NCBI GenBank assembly: GCA_031291295.1
Contig: JARLJI010000070.1
Location: 1 to 34,883, forward strand
Direction of reading: 5' to 3'
From: Rhodoferax sp.
Lineage (GTDB): Bacteria > Pseudomonadota > Gammaproteobacteria > Burkholderiales > Burkholderiaceae_C
DNA: 34,883 bases
Made by a program: the position numbers and the translations under genes. Positions 18,158 to 25,861 of the stretch are shown here, in pieces. Every line of letters starts with the position of its first letter. The first letter of the stretch is position 1. The notes under the pieces were generated by a model. It was not told the DNA's origin and ran no database searches. It saw only the letters and a program-made list of their open reading frames with translations.

Positions 18158-19288
18158 TTAACCGCGGAAGTATCGATTCGGAACAAAGGGCATGGCACTG
18201 ACTTCCATCGGCACTGGCTTGCCGCGCACGATGGCATTCACGCGGGTGCCCAGGGCGGCGCACTCGACGCTTACGTAACCCATGGCCACCGGCTTGTCGA
18301 TACTGGGCCCCAACAGGCCGCTGGTGACTTCGCCGATGCGCAGGCCGGCCGAATTTTGCAGCTCGCTATGGTCGCGCACCGGAATCCGCTCCAGCGCCAC
18401 CAGTCCGACACGTTTTCGGGCTGGAGCCGCCGCACCGCCTTGCAGTTGCGCTAGTATTTTTGTAGCGCCCGGGAAGCCGCCGGCGCGCGCACCACCCGTG
18501 CGGCGCACCTTCTGCATGGCCCAGTTCAGGCCGGCTTCCACCGGCGTGGTGGTCGCGTCGATGTCGTTGCCGTACAGGCACAGGCCGGCCTCCAGCCGCA
18601 GCGAATTGCGCGCGCCCAGGCCGACAGGTTTGACTTCGGGTTGCGCGAGCAGGGCGCGCGCCAGGGTCTCGGCCTGCGCGGCCGGCACCGAGATCTCGAA
18701 GCCGTCCTCGCCGGTGTAGCCGCTGCGGGTCAGGAAGCAGTCGCAGCCCGCAATGCTGAAGTGCCCGCCGGTCATGAACACCAGCTTTTCAACGCCGGGG
18801 GCGAGCTTTGAGAGGGCCGTTACGGCCTGCGGGCCCTGCAGTGCCAGCAGCGCCATCTCCGGCATGGGAATCACCTGGCAGCGCGCGCCGATGCGGGCCT
18901 GGATGTGCGCGATGTCGACCACCTTGCAGGCGCCGTTGACGATCACGAAGAGGTCGTCGCCGCGGTTGAAGAACATCAGGTCGTCCATAATGCCGCCCTC
19001 GTCGTTCAACAGCAGGCCATAGCGCTGCTTGCCCACGGGCAGGTCGATCACGTCCACCGGCATCAGGGTTTCAAACGCGGCCGCGGCATCTGGCCCGACC
19101 AGGCGCAGCTGGCCCATATGCGAGACGTCGAACAGCCCGGCCGCTTGGCGTGTGTGCAGGTGCTCGGCCATCAGGCCGCTCGGGTATTGCACCGGCATGG
19201 AATAGCCGGCGAACTGCACCATGCGGGCGCCGAGTTCGACGTGCAGGTCGTGCAGCGGGGTGCTAAGAAGGTTGTGGTCGGTAGACAA
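18158..19288 (-). CDS. gcvT: Aminomethyltransferase, T-protein of the glycine cleavage system (TTG start)
   Basis: A 376-residue tetrahydrofolate-dependent enzyme that releases ammonia and makes 5,10-methylene-THF from the aminomethyl-GcvH intermediate. It begins LSTDHNLLSTPLHDLHVELG, continues MVQFAGYSMPVQYPSG and the ADYMFDVSHM-like block FDVSHMGQLRL, then the family blocks YTGEDGFEISVP and LGARNSLRLEAGLCLYGND. The TTG start at 19288 has GGAG 7 bp upstream and matches the usual N-terminus. The open frame upstream of it reads through the riboswitch. A repeat-like palindrome codes for ATKILAQ near residue 276. Confidence 0.95.
   Translation of the reverse strand: MSTDHNLLSTPLHDLHVELGARMVQFAGYSMPVQYPSGLMAEHLHTRQAAGLFDVSHMGQLRLVGPDAAAAFETLMPVDVIDLPVGKQRYGLLLNDEGGIMDDLMFFNRGDDLFVIVNGACKVVDIAHIQARIGARCQVIPMPEMALLALQGPQAVTALSKLAPGVEKLVFMTGGHFSIAGCDCFLTRSGYTGEDGFEISVPAAQAETLARALLAQPEVKPVGLGARNSLRLEAGLCLYGNDIDATTTPVEAGLNWAMQKVRRTGGARAGGFPGATKILAQLQGGAAAPARKRVGLVALERIPVRDHSELQNSAGLRIGEVTSGLLGPSIDKPVAMGYVSVECAALGTRVNAIVRGKPVPMEVSAMPFVPNRYFRG
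18448..18468 (+). repeat. Repeat-like palindrome inside gcvT
   Basis: A 21-bp perfect-armed palindrome GCGCTA...TAGCGC (arms 6 bp) around GTATTTTTG. It contains the GCTA...TAGC core of the intergenic repeats, but no longer flank is convincing. It lies in frame. Confidence 0.35.
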
Positions 19289-19332
19289 GCGCGGGCTCCA
19301 AGTCGTTCGGCGTGACCCATTCACACCGGGAA

Positions 19333-19511
19333 CCCTGTTGTCCGCTCTACCTGAGAGATTCAGCGCCGCAGACCCTTGTCTGGCGGGCACCTTGCCCCTT
19401 CGGTGGGCCCAATCGGGTTGGGCCTCTCTCCAACAGAATCGTTTGCGCCAGTCCTTTTGCCTGAGCGTTCAGCCTTCGGCGGTTTCAGCGAAGAAACTCT
19501 CTCCTGACGCG
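19333..19511 (-). ncRNA. Tandem glycine riboswitch upstream of gcvT
   Basis: Read on the minus strand, two glycine aptamers follow each other. The first runs from about 19507 to 19451: CAGGAGAGA, GCCGAAGGC and CTCAGGCAAAAGGACTG. The second runs from about 19435 to 19336: TTGGAGAGAGG, ACCGAAGGGGCAAGG, CTCTCAGGTAGAGC and GGACAACAGGG. This GGAGAGA...CCGAAGG...CTCAGG order is the glycine riboswitch hallmark. The tandem form with a short linker is usual in proteobacteria. It ends 44 bp before the gcvT TTG start. It presumably turns gcvTHP on when glycine is high; the expression platform cannot be resolved. Confidence 0.95.
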
Positions 19512-19515
19512 CCAG

Positions 19516-19521
19516 ATTCTA
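19516..19521 (-). promoter_or_regulatory. -10 box of the gcv riboswitch promoter
   Basis: TAGAAT on the minus strand, about 9 bp before the first conserved base of aptamer 1. It therefore predicts a transcript starting at about 19509, directly at the riboswitch. No convincing -35 is visible. Confidence 0.35.
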
Positions 19522-19590
19522 CCCGCATGTCCGGCCGGCGCCGGCATAAAGAGTATCTTGTATAACGAACCCAAATCAACAGGAGAACAC

Positions 19591-20907
19591 ATGGAAACAC
19601 GATCAGCGGGCTCCATCGAGAACACGGGGAAGCTCCCGGAGAGCTTCGAGGCCGCGACTTACCGCAAGGTGGGCTGGCGTCTGATTCCCTTTTTGCTGCT
19701 TTGCTACATCGTCTCGTACCTTGACCGCGTCAATGTCGGGTTCGCCAAGCTGCAGATGCTGCAGGACCTGAATCTCAGCGAGACGGTGTACGGTCTCGGG
19801 GCGGGTATCTTTTTTATAGGCTATTTCCTGTTCGAAGTTCCAAGCAACGTGATCCTGCACCGCGTTGGCGCGCGCCTGTGGATCGCCCGCATCATGGTGA
19901 GCTGGGGCGTGATTTCGGCGGCGATGATGTTCGTGTCGTCGGCCACGAGCTTCTACGTGGTGCGCTTTTTGCTCGGCGCTGCCGAGGCGGGGTTCTTTCC
20001 CGGCGTTATTCTGTATCTCACCTATTGGTACCCGGCGGAGCGCCGGGGCCGCATGACCGCGCTGTTCATGACGGCGGTCGCACTGTCCGGCGTGATCGGC
20101 GGCCCGCTCTCGGGCTGGATCATGCACAGCCTGGGAGGCGTCAGCGGTTTGAAGGCCTGGCAGTGGCTCTTCATTCTGGAGGGCCTGCCCTCGATGGTTA
20201 TGGGCATCGTCACGTTTTTCTACCTGGATGACCGCATCGACCACGCGAAATGGCTGACGGCCGAAGAAAAGGCGCTGCTCGAGCACAACATCGTCGTGGA
20301 AAACGCCGGCAAGCAGAATCTCAAGATCGGTGCCGTGTTCGCCAGTGCGCGGATCTGGCTGATGAGCCTGATCTACTTCAGCTTTGTGATGGGGCTTTAC
20401 GGTGTCAGTTTCTGGCTGCCGACCATCATCAAGGCCACGGGCGTGAAAGACGCGCTGCAGATTGGCCTGCTGAGCGCGATTCCCTTTGCCTTCGGCGCGG
20501 TGGCGATGGTGATGGTATCCCGCAGCGCGGATCGCCAGCGCGAACGGCGCTGGCACATTGCGATCCCGGCCCTGCTGGGCGCCGCCGGCCTGGTGCTGAG
20601 CGCCCTCTGGGCGCAAAACACGGTCCTCGCGATGGCCGCGCTGACGCTGGCCACCATGGGGATCCTGACGACGCTGCCGCTGTTCTGGAGCCTGCCGACG
20701 GCGTTCCTGGTTGGCACGGGTGCGGCTGCCGGGATTGCCCTGATCAACTCGCTCGGGAATCTTGCCGGCTTTGCCAGTCCTTTCGCGGTCGGCTGGTTGA
20801 AGGACCTGACCCAAAGCACCAACGCCGGCATGTATTTGCTCGCCGCGTCCATGGTGCTGGGCGCGCTGCTCACGTTGAGCGTGCCAGCGCGGCTCGTCAA
20901 CAAGTGA
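19591..20907 (+). CDS. MFS transporter, ACS family
   Basis: A 438-residue 12-segment transporter. LIPFLLLCYIVSYLDRVNVG is segment 1 with the DR motif. The second half has the loop VSRSADRQRERRWHIAIPAL, typical of ACS (anion:cation symporter) proteins such as phthalate, tartrate or D-galactonate transporters. CAGGAGAACAC precedes the ATG at 19591; an upstream in-frame start at 19558 is not supported. It is divergent from the glycine cleavage operon and convergent with the TAXI gene. The stop codons abut exactly (TGA then TCA, 20905-20910). Substrate unknown; no catabolic gene is adjacent. Confidence 0.88.
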   Translation: METRSAGSIENTGKLPESFEAATYRKVGWRLIPFLLLCYIVSYLDRVNVGFAKLQMLQDLNLSETVYGLGAGIFFIGYFLFEVPSNVILHRVGARLWIARIMVSWGVISAAMMFVSSATSFYVVRFLLGAAEAGFFPGVILYLTYWYPAERRGRMTALFMTAVALSGVIGGPLSGWIMHSLGGVSGLKAWQWLFILEGLPSMVMGIVTFFYLDDRIDHAKWLTAEEKALLEHNIVVENAGKQNLKIGAVFASARIWLMSLIYFSFVMGLYGVSFWLPTIIKATGVKDALQIGLLSAIPFAFGAVAMVMVSRSADRQRERRWHIAIPALLGAAGLVLSALWAQNTVLAMAALTLATMGILTTLPLFWSLPTAFLVGTGAAAGIALINSLGNLAGFASPFAVGWLKDLTQSTNAGMYLLAASMVLGALLTLSVPARLVNK

Positions 20908-22272
20908 TCACGACGTTCCTGGGGCGGGGTGCGCCGCGTGCTCGGCCTGCCTGTCAATCTGGGCGCGTACGTAGTCGACGTGCTGGCGCAGGGTGTAGAC
21001 CCGATCGGAAAAATCCAGCGGGAATTTAGCGTGAATGGCGTCGCTTTCAATCTGGTCGAGCTGGGCATGCGCTGTCTCTCGCTCGGCGGCACTGAGAGAC
21101 CTGGACGCCAGGTCTTTCTCCAGGAACTTGAGTTCACCGTAGCGGCGGTACAGCCGGCCTTGCTGCTTCCATTGGAACAGCGGCGGCAGGACCCTGAACA
21201 GGGGCACCAGAATGGCCAGCAGCGGCACCAGCAGCAGGATCAGGCGCTGCACGAAGACGGCGGCCCAGAACGGCAGGTAGTTTTGCAGGAAAGGGCGGCC
21301 GCTGCGAAAGAAGTGGTCTGCCTCGTCGGTCAGCGGGAAGTCGGTCGCCTTCGGGCTGGGGAAGTCCCCGGGCCGGTTCAGCAGGGTCGCCGGGTGGTGG
21401 ATCCGCGAGGCGGCTTCCAGCAGCAGGTAGGCCAGTGCGGGATGCAGGCTCGGGGCGATCACCAGGTTCGCGGTGGTGGCGAGCAGGTCGATGTCCTGCG
21501 GCGGCAAATTGTGCTGCGGGTCCACCGATCCGCGCTTGAGGCTGACGCTCTGAAAGTAGGGAAAGCGCCGGGCCAGTCCCTCGGTCTGCACCAGCGAGGC
21601 CAGGTGGATGGCGGGGTTGGCCAGCAGCTGCTGCACGGCCGGCGCCTGCGGCGCGGCGACCATGATGATGGCGTCGATCTGATGCCGCTCCAGCTCGCTT
21701 GCCGCGGCCAGGCCGCCATCGCTGATCAGGGTGGTGTGGGCCGCCGGCTGTCCTTGGGCATCGACCACGCCATAGGCTTTGAGCAGGTCCATGGCGACCT
21801 GGTAGTTGCCGCTGCCCGCTACGCCGACCGCCACGCGCTTGCCGGTGAGCGCGTTCAGCCCGCCGGACAAATCCAGCGTGTGCGAAAAAATCCAGACCGG
21901 CTCGAACCCGATGGTGGCCAGCGAGCGCAGCGGCGTGTCTTCGGCCTGCTTTTGCAGGCCCCGCGTCAGGGGGCCGAGCCCGCCCTGCACAAACGCCACG
22001 GCGGTGGTGTCGTCATTCAGGCGCTGCAGGTTTTCCACCGCGCCGCTGGAGGGCTGCAGCACCAGGTTGATGCCGCTGGCCTTGAGGATGCGCTGGTATT
22101 TCAGTCCGAACTGGTGATAGGCCCCGTCGGCCGCGCCCGTGCTCATGGTCAATGTGCGCGGTGGCGCGGGGCTGACAAAGTGCAGGACGCCCCAGGTCAG
22201 GACGGCAATCAGCACCGCCAGGGCGGCCCACAAGGTCAGCCACCGGCGGTTCATCGACGCGGGCACATGCAT
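20908..22272 (-). CDS. TAXI-family TRAP-type solute-binding protein, membrane-anchored at both ends
   Basis: A 454-residue protein. An N-terminal membrane segment (LTLWAALAVLIAVLTWGVLH) precedes a TAXI domain: TMSTGAADGAYHQFGLKYQR near residue 50, DDTTAVAFVQGGLGP near 95 and VAVGVAGSGNYQVAMDLL near 145. A second strong membrane segment follows near residue 350 (AAVFVQRLILLLVPLLAILV). A coiled-coil cytoplasmic tail (LEKDLASRSLSAAERETAH...) ends the protein. TAXI proteins normally deliver substrate to a TRAP permease, but no DctQ/DctM gene is present here. The start at 22272 is tentative; alternatives are 22254 and an overlapping 22329. It follows ETF-QO by 28 bp. Confidence 0.85.
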   Translation of the reverse strand: MHVPASMNRRWLTLWAALAVLIAVLTWGVLHFVSPAPPRTLTMSTGAADGAYHQFGLKYQRILKASGINLVLQPSSGAVENLQRLNDDTTAVAFVQGGLGPLTRGLQKQAEDTPLRSLATIGFEPVWIFSHTLDLSGGLNALTGKRVAVGVAGSGNYQVAMDLLKAYGVVDAQGQPAAHTTLISDGGLAAASELERHQIDAIIMVAAPQAPAVQQLLANPAIHLASLVQTEGLARRFPYFQSVSLKRGSVDPQHNLPPQDIDLLATTANLVIAPSLHPALAYLLLEAASRIHHPATLLNRPGDFPSPKATDFPLTDEADHFFRSGRPFLQNYLPFWAAVFVQRLILLLVPLLAILVPLFRVLPPLFQWKQQGRLYRRYGELKFLEKDLASRSLSAAERETAHAQLDQIESDAIHAKFPLDFSDRVYTLRQHVDYVRAQIDRQAEHAAHPAPGTS

Positions 22273-22300
22273 GGCGAGAAGGATGCTGGCGCGGCGGCGC

Positions 22301-23998
22301 TTACATGCCGCTGTAGTTCGGCCCGCCACCGCCTTCCGGCGGGAGCCACACGATGTTTTGCGTCGGGTCCTTGATGTCGCAGGTCTTGCAGTGCACGCAG
22401 TTCTGCGCGTTGATCTGCAATCGTTCGCCGCCGTCTTCGTTCTTCACGAATTCATAAACGCCGGCCGGGCAGTAGCGCGCCTCGGGGCCGGCATATTTGG
22501 CGAGGTTGAGGTTGACCGGCACCGAGGCGTCCCTCAAAGTCAGGTGCGAGGGCTGGTTTTCTTCGTGGTTCGTATTGCTGATGAACACGCTCGAGAGGCG
22601 ATCGAACGTGAGCTTGCCGTCCGGCTTGGGATAGTCGATGGGCTTGCACTCGCTTGCGGGCTTGAGGTACAGATGGTCCGCCTTGTTGCGGTGAATGGTC
22701 CAGGGGATGTTGCCCTTGAGCGCAAACTGCTCGATGCCGTTCATCAAGGTGGCCGCGGTCAGCCCCTTCTTGAACCAGGACTTGAAGTTGCGCGACTTGT
22801 TGAGTTCGGTGTAAAGCCAGCTCTTCTCAAACGCCTGCGGGTAGGCGCTGAGTTCGTCATGCTGGCGTCCGCTCGTGACCGCGTCGTACGCGGCCTCGGC
22901 CGCCAGCATGCCGGTCTTGATTGCGGCGTGGCTGCCCTTGATGCGGCTCACGTTCAGGTACCCGGCGTCGCAGCCCACCAGCGCGCCGCCGGGGAACACG
23001 GTCTTGGGCAGCGAGAGCAGTCCGCCGGCCGTGATCGCGCGCGCGCCGTAGGCGATGCGCTTGGCGGGTTTGATGCCGCGGGCTTCGTCGCCCTCGAGGT
23101 ACCAGCGGATGTTGGGGTGCGTCTTCCATCGCTGGAATTCCTCGAACGGGCTCAGGTAGGGATTGGCGTAATCGAGGCCGGTGATGAAGCCCAGCGTCAC
23201 CTTGTTATCTTCCAGGTGGTACAGAAACGCGCCGCCGTAGGTGCTGCTGTCCATCGGCCAGCCAGCCGTGTGCATGACGAAGCCCGGCTGGTGCCGCGCC
23301 GGATCGATTTCCCACAGCTCCTTGATGCCCAGGCCATAGCTTTGCGGATCCCGGCCGGCGTCAAGCTTGAACCGGGCGATGAGCTGCTTGCCCAGATGGC
23401 CGCGCGAGCCCTCGGCAAAAATCGTGTACTTGGCGTGCAGCTCCATGCCGAGCTGGAAGTTCTCGGTCGGCTCGCCGTTCTTGCCGATACCCAGATTGCC
23501 GGTGGCCACGCCCTTGACGCTGCCGTCCTCGTTGAACAGCAGCTCGGCGCCGGAAAAGCCGGGGAAGATTTCCACGCCCAGGCCCTCGGCCTGCTGCGCC
23601 ATCCAGCGCGTGATGTTGCCGACGCTGACGACATAGTTGCCGTGGTTCTGGATGCACTGCGGCAGCAAAAATCCCGGGGTCCGGAACGATGATTTCTCAC
23701 CCAGGAAGATCATCGCATCGTCCGTCACCGGCTGGTTCAGGGGGCAGCCCAGCTCTTTCCAATTGGGAAACAACTCGTTCATGGCGATCGGATCCATGAT
23801 GGCGCCCGACAGGATGTGCGCGCCCGGCTCCGAGCCTTTCTCCAGCACGACCACCGACACGTCCGTGCCTTTTTCGGCCGCGAGCTGCTTCAGGCGAATG
23901 GCGGTGGCCAGGCCGGCCGGGCCACCGCCGACCACCACCGCGTCGTACTCCATAGCCTCGCGGGGGCCGAACTGGGACAGGATTTCTTCGTTTGTCAT
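22301..23998 (-). CDS. Electron transfer flavoprotein-ubiquinone oxidoreductase
   Basis: A 565-residue inner-membrane-associated flavoprotein with one 4Fe-4S cluster. It takes electrons from ETF (from acyl-CoA and other dehydrogenases) and reduces ubiquinone. The FAD motif VVVGGGPAGLATAIRLKQLA is near residue 21. The quinone/membrane region is around LYTELNKSRNFKSWFKKGLT. The cluster ligands are in CPAGVYEF and in NCVHCKTCDIKDP near the C-terminus. The sequence is complete and of usual length. Upstream, divergent, lies an SDR gene, with a thioesterase following it. No etfAB is in the window. Confidence 0.97.
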   Translation of the reverse strand: MTNEEILSQFGPREAMEYDAVVVGGGPAGLATAIRLKQLAAEKGTDVSVVVLEKGSEPGAHILSGAIMDPIAMNELFPNWKELGCPLNQPVTDDAMIFLGEKSSFRTPGFLLPQCIQNHGNYVVSVGNITRWMAQQAEGLGVEIFPGFSGAELLFNEDGSVKGVATGNLGIGKNGEPTENFQLGMELHAKYTIFAEGSRGHLGKQLIARFKLDAGRDPQSYGLGIKELWEIDPARHQPGFVMHTAGWPMDSSTYGGAFLYHLEDNKVTLGFITGLDYANPYLSPFEEFQRWKTHPNIRWYLEGDEARGIKPAKRIAYGARAITAGGLLSLPKTVFPGGALVGCDAGYLNVSRIKGSHAAIKTGMLAAEAAYDAVTSGRQHDELSAYPQAFEKSWLYTELNKSRNFKSWFKKGLTAATLMNGIEQFALKGNIPWTIHRNKADHLYLKPASECKPIDYPKPDGKLTFDRLSSVFISNTNHEENQPSHLTLRDASVPVNLNLAKYAGPEARYCPAGVYEFVKNEDGGERLQINAQNCVHCKTCDIKDPTQNIVWLPPEGGGGPNYSGM

Positions 23999-24139
23999 GA
24001 AGCGTCTCGCTTGATTCTGGTTTGATAATGGGCCACAGCCGCCAGCCCCGGCTGCATGCTGCGGTCAGGTGTGCGACCAATTTTATGCGGGGAATCGGCA
24101 CAATGGCGCGATGGGTTCAGCTTAGTGGAGACTCTCAAA

Positions 24140-24922
24140 ATGGCTTACAGCATTGATCTTTCGGGCCGCGTGGCCTTTGTGACCGGGGCTTCCGGCGGGT
24201 TGGGCGCGCAATTTGCGCGGACCCTGTCGCGTGCCGGGGCCGCCGTGGTGCTGGCCAGCCGCCGCATGGACAAGCTCAAGGAGCTGCGCGCCCGCATCGA
24301 GAGCGAGGGTGGCGACGCCCACGTCGTGGAGCTCGACGTGACGGACCAGGACTCGATCAAGGCCGCCGTGGCGCGCGCCGAAACCGAGGTCGGCTCCATC
24401 GATATCCTGGTGAACAACTCCGGCGTCAGCACCACCCAGCGCATCCAGGACGTGACCGAGACCGACTTCGACTTCATCTTCGACGCCAACGTCAAGGGGG
24501 CCTTTTTCGTGGCGCAGGAGGTCGGCCGGCGCATGCTGGCGCGCGCCCGCGGCGCCGCACCGGGCACCTACACGGGCGGGCGCATCATTAACATCGCCAG
24601 CATGGCGGGCCTGCGCGTGCTGCCGCAAATCGGCGTGTACTGCATGAGCAAGGCCGCCGTGGTGCAGATGACGCGCGCCATGGCGCTGGAGTGGGGCAAG
24701 TTCGACATCAACGTCAATGCCATTTGCCCGGGCTATATCGACACCGAAATCAACCACCACCACTGGCACACCGAGCAGGGCCAGAAGCTGGTGCAGATGC
24801 TGCCGCGCAAACGCGTGGGCAAGCCCGAAGACCTCGACGCCCTGATAGTGATGCTGGCCAGTGCGCAAAGCCATTTTGTGAACGGCGCTGTGATTGCGGC
24901 GGATGACGGGTTTGCCGTTTGA
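24140..24922 (+). CDS. SDR-family oxidoreductase
   Basis: A 260-residue short-chain dehydrogenase. The cofactor motif TGASGGLG is near residue 15, and NNSG near 94. The catalytic Ser is in NIASMAG, and Tyr/Lys are in YCMSK (YxxxK). Typical FabG/3-hydroxyacyl-type sequences look like this, and the thioesterase downstream would fit acyl-CoA metabolism (inference). The ATG at 24140 has GTGGAGAC upstream. A repeat element fills the 64-bp gap to the thioesterase gene. Confidence 0.93.
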   Translation: MAYSIDLSGRVAFVTGASGGLGAQFARTLSRAGAAVVLASRRMDKLKELRARIESEGGDAHVVELDVTDQDSIKAAVARAETEVGSIDILVNNSGVSTTQRIQDVTETDFDFIFDANVKGAFFVAQEVGRRMLARARGAAPGTYTGGRIINIASMAGLRVLPQIGVYCMSKAAVVQMTRAMALEWGKFDINVNAICPGYIDTEINHHHWHTEQGQKLVQMLPRKRVGKPEDLDALIVMLASAQSHFVNGAVIAADDGFAV

Positions 24923-24932
24923 CGGGAAAACA

Positions 24933-24981
24933 GGGCTGTAGCCCATGAAGATATTGGGCAGGCAGCTACTTTTTTTATAGC
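24933..24981 (+). repeat. Short repeat, copy 2
   Basis: GGGCT-GT-AGCCC at 24933-24944 is followed by a GCTA...TAGC core (24965-24981, arms GCTA and TAGC around a T-rich spacer). It occupies nearly all the gap between the SDR and thioesterase genes and ends 5 bp before the thioesterase ATG. Confidence 0.6.
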
Positions 24982-24986
24982 AATCC

Positions 24987-25406
24987 ATGAAAATTGAAAT
25001 TCCGGAGGTCAAAAAGCTCGTGTTCGAGATGCGCATGGCGATTCGCTGGGGCGATATGGACGCGATGGGCCACCTCAACAACACCAGTTATTTTCGCTAC
25101 CTCGAGACCATCCGCATCGAGTGGTTCCGCTCCATCGGCTGCGTGCCTGACCCGCAGGGCGAGGGGCCGGTGATCGTCAACGCGTTCTGCAACTTCTACA
25201 AGCAGCTCGAATACCCGGGCGACGTGCTGCTGAAGATGTATGTGAGCGAGCCGGGCCGCACCACGTTCGAGAGCTGGGGCACGATGGAGCGGGTCGACGC
25301 GCCCGGCGTGATGTATGCCGCGGGCGGCGCCACCACGATCTGGGTGAACTTTCCGAAGCAGAAGGCGACCCAGCTGCCCGACTGGATGCGCAAGATCGTC
25401 AGCTGA
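24987..25406 (+). CDS. Acyl-CoA thioesterase, 4HBT/hotdog family
   Basis: A 139-residue hotdog-fold thioesterase. The active-site Asp23 lies in RWGDMDAMGHLNN (residues 20-32), the YbgC/4HBT motif, followed by YFRYLETIRIEWF. The start MKIEIPEVKKLVFEMRMAIR matches the usual N-terminus. However, the ATG follows the repeat by 5 bp and has no ribosome binding site, so translation may depend on coupling or leaderless initiation. It likely hydrolyses an acyl-CoA made or used by the preceding SDR (inference). Confidence 0.9.
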   Translation: MKIEIPEVKKLVFEMRMAIRWGDMDAMGHLNNTSYFRYLETIRIEWFRSIGCVPDPQGEGPVIVNAFCNFYKQLEYPGDVLLKMYVSEPGRTTFESWGTMERVDAPGVMYAAGGATTIWVNFPKQKATQLPDWMRKIVS

Positions 25407-25441
25407 CCGCCACGCGGGCTGATTCATATGGGCAAAGTCTA

Positions 25442-25470
25442 TTGACATTGTTGCACTGCACAAGTTATCC
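25442..25470 (+). promoter_or_regulatory. Candidate sigma70 promoter
   Basis: A perfect -35 TTGACA (25442-25447) is followed after 17 bp by TTATCC (25465-25470), or after 18 bp by TATCCT. It points toward the MgtA-like gene, about 390 bp upstream of its ATG, so it implies a long untranslated leader or a small RNA. Confidence 0.5.
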
Positions 25471-25654
25471 TCGCGCGGTTATCAATAAACGGAGTTTCGC
25501 TTGGGTACGTGTTCCAGTGACAGTCCTCGATCTTGGATCGACACCACTGCCTGAGCGGCGCCCCGGAACTCATCTTCCGCCGTGCCGCCCCTGCGGTTAC
25601 GGTGTCTTGGCCGGCCCCTGCCGGCATTTCCAAATCGGTTTGATTCTGTCTCCA

Positions 25655-25702
25655 GACGCTCGCGTTGCGCGCCCGCCATGCTGCGCGCGCAACGCGAGCG
25701 TC
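25655..25702. repeat. 18-bp perfect inverted repeat (strong hairpin)
   Basis: GACGCTCGCGTTGCGCGC (25655-25672) is exactly repeated in inverse orientation at 25685-25702. The loop is 12 bases, and after one mismatch two further GC pairs extend the stem. This is the strongest hairpin I noticed in the window. There is no T-tract after it, so it is not a classic intrinsic terminator. Confidence 0.7.
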
Positions 25703-25783
25703 CGGGTTTGAAGTCCGTTATGCCATGGGTGCGCTGGAGCAGCGTGCCGGTAGCGCGGCGGGCTTGGCTGGGCCGCCATGAAA

Positions 25784-25801
25784 CTGTCATGAAACTGTAA
25801 T
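25784..25801 (+). promoter_or_regulatory. Pho-box-like direct repeat
   Basis: CTGTCAT-GAAA-CTGTAAT: two 7-bp direct repeats with a 4-bp spacer, the organisation of the PhoB box (CTGTCATAAAWCTGTCAY). It lies 60 bp before the ATPase ATG. A -10 is not clear. Confidence 0.4.
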
Positions 25802-25861
25802 CAAATGGCCGGATCGGCGCCTCGTCGCGGCGCACAGGTCTTGAGCGGCGGGAGCCACAGC

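Larger units (their letters stand above)
25407..25861 (+). promoter_or_regulatory. Long leader region of the MgtA-like ATPase gene
   Basis: 455 bp without a recognisable gene. In order it holds a sigma70-like promoter, a short TTG-initiated 17-codon frame (25501-25554, CGGAG 7 bp upstream), several GC-rich stems, an 18-bp perfect hairpin at 25655-25702, a Pho-box-like direct repeat at 25784-25801 and the ribosome binding site GGGAG before the ATG at 25862. I do not recognise a known riboswitch class (M-box, yybP-ykoY) in it. See the finding. Confidence 0.45.
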
